Shown: in pieces, positions 45,301 through 57,300 of the stretch | Layout: every line of letters starts with the position of its first letter | How positions within the stretch are numbered: position 1 is the first letter of the stretch | Made by a program: the position numbers and the translations under genes | Assembly (NCBI GenBank): GCA_964017235.1 | Contig: OZ024939.1 | Location: forward strand, 43,254,241-43,318,240 | DNA from: Sabellastarte sp. h YS-2021 | Taxonomy: Eukaryota; Annelida; Polychaeta; Sabellida; Sabellidae | Reading direction: 5' to 3' | Length of the DNA stretch: 64,000 nt | The notes under the pieces: model-generated | What the model saw: the letters and a program-made list of their open reading frames with translations, nothing else | What the model was told of the DNA's origin: nothing | Databases searched by the model: none

Positions 45301-48300
45301 AAAACCAGTGCTTACCCACCAGCCTGTACAAGTGAAGAGTCCTTACGGTAAGTGTGATTGGTGTCATGCTCATTGTTAAGATTGTTGATATTTTATCAGT
45401 GGTAGGTAATCTCCTTAATGGTATAATTTATTTTTACTTGCTAAAGGTCATTGGGTTACAATATAGAAATCTTGCCAGACTGTTCTAGTCAGGCTTCTAC
45501 CAATAGGAAACCGTCACTGTTGGTATGATGCATGTAATGTGCTGAAAGTCAGTGATGAACATCTTTTCCACAGCTGTGACGATATTGAGGCAGGTCACTC
45601 TTTTCTCACAAGTTATCAGTAGTTGGATTCAAACCCAGGACTGCCCTGGAGAGACGGGTGATGATATGCCAGAATCGGCAACCACAAGCCACCTGTGGCC
45701 TGCCTGTCTAAATCCCAGACAAGTTGGATTCAAACCCAGGACTGCCCTGGAGAGACAGGTGATGATATGCCAGAATCGGCAACCACAAGCCACCTGTGGC
45801 CTGCCTGTCTAAATCCCAAACAAGTTGGATTCAAACCCAGGACTGCCCTGGAGAGACAGGTGATGATATGCCAGAATCGGCAACCACAAGCCACCTGTGG
45901 CCTGCCTGTCTAAATCCCAAACAAGTTGGATTCAAACCCAGGACTGCCCTGGAGAGACAGGTGATGATATGCCACAATCGGCAACCACAAGCCACCTGTG
46001 GCCTGCCTGTCTAAATCCCAGACAAGTTGGATATTTTAAGGTTGCTAAAAAAGCACTTGAAATATTAAAGTCTTTTGGGGTGGTTCCATCAAATAGCCAC
46101 TGTTGGGAAATGTGACAATTTCTAATCAGTATATTAATTAAACAAATTATTAAAAATTTATACGTTTACCTTCAGATGCACCAGACGCCCCCCGCAATGT
46201 AGAAGTTGTTGAGATTGGGAAGCATGGTATCACGCTGGAATGGCTGCCACCAAGAAATGATGGAGGAGCGGCTGTGAGAGGTTATGTGATTGAGCGTCGC
46301 CAGGGTTACAGTGGCCAGTTCATGCCATTAATCCAGGGTGTTGTCATGGATACCTGGTTCCGAGACACGACTGTTCACAGTGGCAATGATTATGAATACA
46401 GAGTTGCTGCAGAGAATGAAGCCGGAGTGGGAGCTTTCTCGGTTGGAACTGGACCCGTTATGGCCAAGGATCCATTTGGTGAGATTTGATTGATAGGTTG
46501 AGTGATTGATGGTTATAAGTACCTTGGATTTCTAAATATCAAGGACTAATTTTCTGACAAAAGGTCTGTACAAGGGGAGAAAACGTACATTGAAATCTAT
46601 TCACATGAAAATGTTTCACAAGTTTAGTTCTCCTACAGTTATGTAAATTAATGTCAGTTCTGCAAACATGGCCTTTTACAAAGAGAGAGACTAATTTACT
46701 TTTACATAATAAGGTTCTCTGCATGACAGAATTTGACTTCTAAAGCTCAAAAATTGCTTTTTCTAAAAGCCTATCCATCATGGCCACCCCACCTCTCTGT
46801 GTCTTCTCTGGTATGACATGGCTGTGTTAATAGACTCACTCTCACTCCGGATGTTTATGTATACTTACACCTTAGTATATATCACATGATGGGGATTAAG
46901 TGATATAAAAGTCCTTATTACATATTAGATTAGATAATGGTTCAGCTAAATTTAAAACTGAAAGAACTTAGGAAAAATTACCCAAACATATTTCTAATAG
47001 TTTTGTAAGCTAATGTCAAAACATTGTAATTCTGGTGCTCATTGCAGACAAACCTTCAGCTCCAGGCAGACCAGATGTGATGTTGCTAGGACCCAACAGC
47101 GCCATGGTAACATGGCCGTCTCCACGAAGAGATGGGGGAAGTCCTATCAGTAACTACATCGTGGAATCCAAGTCGAATACATCCTACCAGTGGACAGTCT
47201 GTAACATTGGCTTCAAGGTAACTCCACTCAATTAGTTAAAACCAAATTTGGTGTAATTCTGCCTGAACATTATCTTTGAACCAGTGTTTCATAAAATCAG
47301 TCTGTCAGTCAGTCTGGCAGTACATTGATTATATAATTATCATTTTAATTTGTCAAATAGACTTACCTTATCCTCATTTGTGCTATCTGTTGGTTTTGTC
47401 AGCTGGTGTTAGTGATAAGAATTTCTTTTATTTATATACCAGAAATTTCTCAGTAATATTATCGTAATGTACACTGTAAATCTGCATTAAATAACAGGTG
47501 ACAGAACCAAGCCTCACAGTCAGAGATCTCTTGGATGGAAATACGTATGAATTCCGAGTGACTGCAGAAAACAGGGCAGGAAGAAGTGACCCCTCACCTC
47601 CCTCACTTCCTGTTGTTGTCAGGGATACCAGCTGTAAGTACTAGTTACAACATCACTGATTTTTTTTATCTCTCTATGATTTATTGAAAATTAATAAATA
47701 ATCAATAGTTGAAATTAAGAAATTAATCATAGAATCATTCTTTTCAACATGAAACAGAGGCAGATGATGATTTACATACAATTAAGGACATGTAATTGAT
47801 TTCAGCTTTTTTAAGAAATAGTTTTTGCCAAAAAGCATATATGCATACTTAGTATGAGTAAGATTACCTTATTTCAGATGCAGCCAATATCCCCGTCATA
47901 GTGGAGCCCCTGACTGACCTTTACGTCAGGCAAGGTCAAACAGCCAAATTCACTTGCAAAGTTGAAGGTCAGCCAAGCCCCAACATTTCCTGGACAAAGG
48001 ACTTTGAACGCCTGGCCTCAGGCAGGAAGTATAGCATGAGATACAGGGATTCTGTGGCTGAACTGACAGTACATGACGTGATGCCCGGTGATTGCGGCCA
48101 GTACAAACTCGATGCCACAAACCAGTCAGGATTTGCAGTCTCTTCAGGCCATCTGAGACTCAGAGGTGAGGGAACTTTTCACGAGTACAATAGTCTGCAT
48201 AGAAACACCGATTTCAGACATTTTTTGTTGTAATTCTCCATGATATAATGGCCTCAGATTGTAGCCTGAGTGATTGAACTTGGTACAAGGTTTTGGAATT

Positions 48301-51300
48301 ATTAAGTTCTTATTGTAACCACAGGAAAGAATTAAATATCTGCAGTAAAATGTAACCCATGTCCAGATTGTTTTAATAACAGGTACATTAACAGGTGACA
48401 TTACTATTTCACATTCACTAGAAAAATAATTCTCTTTTCTCTTCAGAACCACCCAAGCTTGACTTTGATCCCAACTATCAAGACATGGCAATCTTTGTTG
48501 GAGGGGTCATCAGGTTTGTTGTTAATATCGATGGAGAACCAGCACCCACTGTACGTTGGTACAAAGATGGCGCCACCTTACGCCCACGAAATCACCTCAG
48601 CATTGAGATGGATGAGTTCAGCAGCTGTCTGATGGTGAAACGTGTCGCTAGGGACGATAGAGGTCAATACAAGGTCGTGGCCAAGAATGAGTGGGGCTCC
48701 AGCGAGGTCACCTTTGATGTCAGTGTGAACGGTTAGTTTTTTGTGTTTTATTGTAGGCATAATCAATGAATACCCTACTATTGTGAGAAAAATATGGTAA
48801 AAGGTATGAGGGTGCGTTTCAGGTTTTTTGATGAATAGCGAGATGAGTTTTATGTCCGTTGTAGAAAAAAAATGTCATTTTCCAAGATATGCTCTGGGAT
48901 TGAATTTAAGTCTGAGTAGACAAACATGAGTTAGAAGCAGACATGTATTTACAGTATTTTGCAAATAATTAGATGAATGACCAAAAATTGTCAGCAAAAC
49001 AATCATAGATTTTCACACGAATGTCCCATGATTCAAAGTAGAATAAGAGCACTCGGAGAGGGCAGACCTCTGCCAAGGCATGTAATAATAATAAGTAAAT
49101 GAGAAAATCTGGTATTCAGACATCGATCTAGATCAGTGTCAAAATTTAATGGGACTCAAGTTAGATCTTTTGGTTTTTGTAAATGATGATCCAAGCAGTG
49201 GTATTTGCGTGACCCTGATAACAATCAGACCAACAAACGGTCATGACTTTAATACCTCCTTGGTGGAGGCGATAGGGTATTTTCTCGGTGACAGGTTTCA
49301 CCTCCTGTGTTAAATCTCTCATGTCATACTCTTGTCTCTGTATTTTCTGTACAGATGTACCCAGTCCACCCACTAACCTCCGAGCGGTCAATGTTGGCCG
49401 AGACTCTGTCACTCTCGAGTGGAATCCTCCTCGCTCTGATGGAGGCTCCAAAATCCGAGCATACATCATTGAAAGGAAGGAAGCTTTCCGTAACTACTGG
49501 ACCAAAGTTGGATCGGTGGATGGAAATCGCACGAGTTACTCGGTTCTTAATTTGGCACCAGGATCTGAGTCATTCTACAGAGTGTTTGCAGAGAACACCA
49601 TGGGCGTGAGCGAGCCTTGCCAGATGATGCAGCCAGTCAGAATTGAAGAAGAAGTTGTCATGGAAACTACTATTCTCACTGAACAGGGTAAATATTGATC
49701 CATGTTAGTCTGACCTGGAATGGCATATTTCAGGTAAACTTTGTAATCAGATAAAATAGATTTCCCTAATTATTACAGCTTGAAACATAATTTTGCATAA
49801 ACTGTCGTCAACAGAATTTTCGGTGAAATACTTTGAATCAATTAAACAGCTAAGCAAATCTGGATGACTTTTAAAAGTCAGTTTTCGGACATCAATTATA
49901 TCAAAATACCAGTACTTGAGCCAGAATTTGAACCAGTTGTACATATGAAATATAAGAACAGCAAGGATATAAATTATTGCGCATATATGATTTATGCAAC
50001 TTGGCAGCATGTCACAAGTTGAAGACAACTTATTGGTTAATGGATTTTTGTTTGTTTTCAGAAAAACCGAGGTTCAGTGTTCCTGCACCCCCAGTTCAGA
50101 GACTGCGTCACACCGACATGCGACGAGACAGCCTTGTGTTGGAGTGGGACCTGCCCGACCTTGACAAGGTCAGATATCCAAAGGTGAAGAGTTGGATCAT
50201 TGAGAGGAAGGAAGAAAGGGCACCAGACTGGTTCAGACTGGCCACGCTACCCCCCTCAACCACCAGGTAACAGTTCTGGTTCTCGAGAAGTTTTCACATT
50301 GTCTACACTGTCAAATCTAATGTGTTTTTTACCCCTCTCAGCAGCAGGTAATATGTGCTTATTTTGTTAAATCTTATGTTCTCTATCCCCATCAGTTCCC
50401 TAGTAACACAGTCTTGTCCAGAAGTTATTGCAACTTGGTTATAATCTGTTTCATACATGTTTTTGTTGCGAGAAATACTCTTGCTTTATTGCAATATAAT
50501 AAAAATAATTAACTAATCAGAATATTTAAATTCAGTGAATCAGATCCCTAAAAGGTCAAGGTAAAGACTTATAGGCTCTTCTCAATGTGTTGTGTATATT
50601 CTAGGTATTCTGTGAGTGATCTGCTGGAAGGCAGACAGTACAGATTTAGACTGTTCACTGACACTTACGAGGGATTGAGCCGTCCCATCGAGTATGAAGC
50701 TCCAATCTTCTCACCAAGGAGGATGGGTGAGTGTTTTGTTATTGTGCTAAAACCTCCGTTATCTTAATGTTATACGTTATTATCCATATATGTTCTTTTT
50801 ATTGCGTAAAATAGCCTTACCTTATCCTCACAAGTGCTTGGTTTGGTTTTGTGGAGCAAAACGTATCGACCGACAAGAATTTTTTAAGGAATATTCTTGT
50901 CACAAGTGGTGACCCCTTTGTCTGCGCATGTCCGCGCTTGCGCAGTAGTCGTTGTCGACAGACGATTGTCGAGAGTTCTTCATTATATTTTTGGTCGAGA
51001 TGGGAGCAACACGTACTTTTCCTTATTATCGTCCATTCACGGATGAAGATCTATGAAGTTTTGAAGCGTGCAAGCGTGCACCTACCTGTAGTTGTCCATT
51101 ATTCGACTGGTACTACCAATAATTCTGCCTCCCTTGTCCTGAAAAGGGTCAGAATAAGATGTGCAAGAAGATGTTGCTGTAAAGTCTTCAGTGGAAGACG
51201 GTGTATATCTTCGGCTGTACTCACCCATTATTCGACTGGAACTACCTCCTTGTTGATGAAAGGTATGCCGAGAAGATTTTGCTGTAAAGTTTTCAGTGGA

Positions 51301-54300
51301 AAACTGCTTTATGGTTCTTTTGATAGCACACCATGAATATTCCTTGTGAAAAGTGAAAAGAATGCAGTTGTCTTGGCAGCGGAGGTCGTAGATTCTTTAC
51401 TGTGGGTGGAGCGCCACTCTGTTACAGTAACAGGTCTCCCTCCAAAAGAACGACTACAGAAGCGTATCCACGGATCCTTGCAGTTATTATTTTGTTTCCC
51501 AGCAGGTACAGTGAACTTCCTGCTTTTCAAGACATGAAAATATGGACAGATTACCTTCCTTTGCTGTAAATTTGGATGAAGATCCAACAGACATCTTTCG
51601 GGCAGTATGTGTACTGCTTGTCTGTTTAGCCCTGTTGAAGAATTCTTCTGCAAACTCAACGAAGATCAAACTGGCTAGATGAGATTTTATGTTCTATTAT
51701 TTTATATGTTGAAGTCCTTGCTTCCGACTTTTACAGTGTATTTTGCACAGTATATTCAGGACAGGAGCTATGTCCTGTAATTTCCCCTACTAACCACAAA
51801 AGATCGTCGTACCACTCTGCCTAGTTTACCAGGTCAGAGGGATACAGAAGAACGTGGCTACATTAATGCAAGTCACCATGGAGGCTCTTCTTGCAGAGTT
51901 ACTGGCAGTGATGGGAGATTTTCATTGCCATCCCAGAGTTGTGCGAATCTTCAGACGGAGTTGTCGAATTACTCCCCAATCGAATTCGCCAATGCCTGTA
52001 CTACCCACAATGCAAAGCGATGACGTCAGACAGGAAAACATGGCTACAGTAAATATACCGCTGAAATATTGCTGGAAATCCTTCAAAAGAAAGCAATTCA
52101 TCCACTCTACAATTGCAGAACTCCAGGTTTCTATGGCAGTTTATTCTTGTATACAAACTCGGCTAATGACGACCTCTGATAGATCTCAGTGTCCTGAATT
52201 GATTTCTAACTACGAATTCAACGATCACTGCCCACGAGTGAAGTTCGTTTACTACGTCAATAAATACCTGCTTGTCCCATCATTTAAACTGGAGACAGCA
52301 GAAATTATTAGAAATTCGGTTACAAAAGATGCGTTCTTCTATGTACCGATTCACAAGTTTCTCAACATCTACTTCAGTTTAATGTACACTGGCAAACCTA
52401 TCACTTCAAAGCATTAGGAAATTCGGGTTAGCGACCCCTCTACAGTATCATGCGAGTAGTAAAGAGGCAAATCTCATTCTTCAGTCTCACGGAATAGGAG
52501 TTCACCATATACCTGGACCACTGGTTGTTAAGTGTATGTAGAAGACACCAGTATTGGGTTCAGATCAAAGAACTCATCCAATTATTCAACAACTGGCTTC
52601 GTGATATCGATTTCCTAGGTTACCACTGCATTTTGGTACCAGGAAATTTCTTTCACCTTATACCTAGACTACTGGTTGTTTAGTGTACGTAAAAGACACC
52701 AGTATTGGGTTCAAACCAAAGAACTCATCCAATTATTCATCAACTGGACCTCGTTATATCGATTTCCTGGGTGACCACTGCATTTTGGTACCAGGAAGTT
52801 TCTTTCTACCTCGAAAAAATTAAATACCTGAGAATCTATTCAAGACATGGAGATCTTATCACAATCGACCCCAAGGTTGCTTATATCCCAGGTAGGGGTA
52901 CGAGCACCTTTCGAAAAGACTATACCAATGGGTCAGTTATGTAGGTGTGCCTTTCACTGGTATCTACTACAACTGGCAATATCTCCAGTCACTAGTTGTG
53001 AGAATTCCTGTTTCAAATCCTTCTGAAAAAGCATATTCAGTGGTGGAAAATGCCAAAAAATGGGAAATAGGATGCCTTTTCTATACACAGGTGCACAATT
53101 CCCTTATTTTCGTAGATGCATTCAACCAGGGTTGATGATCCCATCTATAAGCATCACAGTTAGTGGCTTTGGACAGTTAAAAATGTATATATTACATTTC
53201 AATGTCATACAGCTGAAGACAGTGTGTTCAGCCCTTAAAAGCCTTCAAGACAAATTCCACACAAAAGAATTCTGATAGCATCAGACAACACCACTGTGTT
53301 CGGTTATCTGAACAAACAGGGGGGGGGGAGCGTATACCTCCTAGTTTGGCGCAGCTTGGCCTACTGCAATCCTTGAAATATACTCATAACAGACATATTC
53401 TTGGTTGCTTAAAGGTCATACTCAACATCATCTCCAGAAGGGATAAAGGTTTGGCGCATCCTGGCCTACTACAATCCTTGAAATATACTCATAAGAGACA
53501 GAAATATTCTGGGGTTACTTAAATGTCATGCTCAATGATCTCTACAGAAGTGACAAAGTAATATGTACAGAATGGTTCTTACTCCCTTTATGGTTCCAGA
53601 CAACGTGCAAGTTTGGCACAAATCAACAATAGGTGTTTTATGCAGGTATGCTGCATCTTGGCCTACTGCAATCCTTGAAATATTCTCATATGAGCCAGAT
53701 ATATTCAGGGTTGCCTAGATGTCATGACAGCCTCTCCACAAAGAACGAAATAATACAGACAGGAGAGTCTTCATCTTTAACATTCTATTTGATTTACATA
53801 GTTTGTCAAATACCAATGGTAGAGATGTTTGCCACCAATATCAGTCATAAACCTCCATTCTATGTTGCCAGTCCCGGATGCAAATGCTCTGAACATATAT
53901 GAATAAAACATCTTGTTGGAGGTTCTGGACTGCTAGGCCTTTGTCCTATACCACTTATTCCAAAAAGTCATTGAACAAGTGAACACCAGGTGCAAAATGA
54001 TTGTAGTGGCCCCTTGGTGGCCCATGATACATTGGCTTTGGGGTCTGGTGAGTCATTCAACCAAACCTCCATTACAGCTACTTCACTGGTCTCAGAAACA
54101 GCCATTCAGTCAGAAATACCATCTGAATCTGTTGCATTGGCACCTTCATGCTTGGCACCTTAACACCACTCAGAATCTCTTATATCATTCTCTAGGCAAG
54201 GGATAGAGAGATTTAGGGCATCTCAAGGACCCTCATCTTGGAATGTATGAGTCATGATGGGCCATTTTGAGCTCTGGTACCCACAGAATAAGGTGGCCAT

Positions 54301-57300
54301 CTCAGAGCCTACGGTCTCAAATATACCAGATTTTTTGATCCATTTACTTGCAAAAATCTGAAACCTGTCACTATTGTTGGCTTTGTAGCAGCCATAGCTG
54401 ATCATTTACATTTTTTGTGCAGGAGTTGAGCCAAAGCCTGCATCTTTATAGGCCTATTGCAAGTGTTATAGAGAGAAGCCCACTGCTAACAGAGGTGCAG
54501 CATCAAGGGATTTGCCTTTGCTTCTGTTGGTTTTCACAAAAGGCTCCTTATTAACCTTTAAAAGGAGGTCAGTCTAAAGAAGTTTGACTTGCAAGACTGT
54601 TGCAATGCCATTGGAAGTGTATTCTGGGATTTTGGCTCCTTCAGACACAAGCCTCATAGGAAGGAGTTTACAGTTCTCCCTCCTACCTACCTTTTCAGCA
54701 AGGACCTATTAGCCGCAGTTGGTCTAGATTACCTCCAGTGGTCACTTCAGCTCTAGATCATTCCTGAACTCAAATTGCCTGGACACTTGATTCGTTGTCC
54801 TCTTACAGCACTTAGATCCTTCTTGGACAGGACTACTGCTTGGAGAAAAGGGAAAGTCTCCTTCTCCTGCCTTTTAGCAAGAATCAGTTGGCTTCTGATG
54901 GCCCAGATGGCTCAAACCAGTGGTCATTCCAGCTCACAAACCTTTCTTGAGCTGATGTTGGACTGATGTTGTGACACTCTGCTCTCTTACAGTGCTTAGT
55001 TACTATCAGGACAGTACAAATACTTCAAGGAGGGGAAGAATCTTGCTCATATCTTTTAAGGAAGGCTTGATGGAGATATCTTGAGTTCTGCTATCTCTTC
55101 CTGGATCAATCTGGCTGCATGATTAGATTCCCAGTCCTTTAATCTTGAGTCTCAGAATCTATACTTTGAGACACATATTAGATCCATGGCTGCCTTTTTA
55201 GTTTCCAAGAGTGGGGTCTCACCTGAGCAGATATCAAACTCTTGTTATTGGAAGACCCACAATTCTTTACTACATTCTACTCGAAGATGTAGCTTGGCAA
55301 TCCCATGACCAGTCCATGAACAAATTGGGCCTTGTGGATTCACCTCAGCATGTAGTCAATTTTTGTGTATTTATACATGTCATTGATATGACTCACATTT
55401 TTATGTTCTCTCCAGTTATACAAGTCTTGTGTCACTGACATATGTCTTTCTTGGCTTACATATGGCCCCATATCTGCAGTTTATGCAGTTCAGTTTGCCT
55501 GCTTGGAGATATTCCCATTGTCAGATGATGACATCTTGCTTGGGGAGTCATGCAGACATCTCCAGCCAATACTGGGTGATGGTTAATACTGCTATGTGAT
55601 TTGTTGTAAAATTTTCTACAACAGCAACAGCAGCAACAATGACGACCACATCATGGATCTCTTGTTGAGGTTAGCAAATTACTTATCTGTGTTGAAGAAG
55701 TAACATATAACCTAAGATGTGGCTTAGGGAACCTTATCTTATCCTCTTATCAGTGCTTTATTTGGTGACCCCTTGTCTGACAATCATCTAACAGTGTGGC
55801 CAAAACAAATACCCTCCACCTGTTATGGTTGTATTCAAGCACTTGTGAGGATAAGGTAAGGCTATTTTACGCAATAAAATGTAACAAATTTTATTGTAAT
55901 TTAACTTTTTACAAGTTAAATACTTACCTTATCCTCACAAGGATAAACCCACCCTACCTCCCCGCATAATTTGTTTTGCTGGGGACCAAAAATACAATGA
56001 AGAACTCTCGACAATCGTCTGTCGACAACGACTACTGCGCAAGCGCGGACATGCGCAGACAAAGGGGTCACCACTTGTGACAAGAATATTCCTTAAAAAA
56101 TTCTTGTCGGTCGATACGTTTTGCTCCACAAAACCAAACCAAGCACTTGTGAGGATAAGGTAAGTATTTAACTTGTAAAAAGTTAAATTACAATAAAATT
56201 TGTTACAATTGGTACATTTTAAAGTTGTTTTTTTTTTTTCATTTCCAAATACCCTTGTGCATCTGTTTTAGTAACAAAGTCAATGAAAACTAAATGGTTC
56301 TTCAGAAATTCTAAATTTAAATGCATAGTCCACCCAGATTAGTTTGTTTTGTTTCTGTAGAATTTACACGTTGATTTGTAACATTTTAGATACACCCTAT
56401 CGCCCAGTGGGTCCTATAATTGTTACAAAAGTGAGCTCTCATTCAATCATGATTGAGTGGCGCCCCCCATTGGATGATGGAGGAAGCGATATCCATGGTT
56501 ATGTTGTGGAGATGAGTGAAGGCTTTGGCCAGTGGCGTAAGGTCGGCTACACTTCAGGAAGAGAGACAAGGTTCACCATTGCTGGCTTGACAGAAGGTTC
56601 CAGTTATTTCTTCCGAGTTTTAGCTGAAAATGACCTTGGATTGAGTCGACCTCTGCAGTCGGATTGTGTGGTACCCTCTCCACCAGTCAGTGAGTACTAT
56701 GTAAATCCTCGGCCAATCAGTGAAACATACTTTGTTAAATAAAAAATAAAAATAACTATGTATAAACACTCGATGATGCTTGATTTCTATAAAATACCAC
56801 ATGTTTACAGTGTGGCATCTTTCCATTAGTTTCCCATGTATTTGAGTACCAGTATATGTATTATCATATGTCTTCTTAGTTCAGAGGTTTTAACTGAACA
56901 TGTGAAGTCGAGTTGGCAACTACAGTTGAATCATACCAACTAGGCTATTAGGCTTTCAATTAAGCAGGATTTCTAGAGCACAGGATCAGTCCTGATGGAA
57001 ATTGAGTCTTCTTAGAACCCAGTGTGTATTTAAAAAGGATATCTTCTCATCAAGAATTCTGATTAAGGAAACCAAGCATTAGGTTACCTGATTGATTTAT
57101 TAACGACTATTTGCATTATTTCACAGGTGCCCCAGCACCTCCCTCTAAGATTCATTATGGCTCTGTTCGCCGTGATGCTGTCACGCTGGAATGGGACCAC
57201 CCAACTGAGGATGGCGGTGCCAAAATTAGCAGTTACATCATCGAGAAGCGAGACATTCACAAATCCCGCTGGTCTTATGTCAGCAAGGTGAAGGGGAGCT

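Larger units (their letters stand above)
50796..56210 (+). mobile_element. DIRS-type retrotransposon, copy C (intron 54)
   Basis: About 5.4 kb and complete at both ends. Long stretches are nearly identical to copy B, for example 53979-55438 against 21193-22653, where short ORFs translate identically. It has the same coding damage and duplications, with two rather than three units of the RT tandem repeat. This close match points to recent movement of both copies from a common, already defective source. Confidence 0.9.

Noticed and set aside
45552..46115. Series of overlapping ORFs with repeated PGETGDDMPES peptides
   Set aside because: They are translations of the 101-bp minisatellite in shifting frames, with no splice signals and no place in the domain chain.
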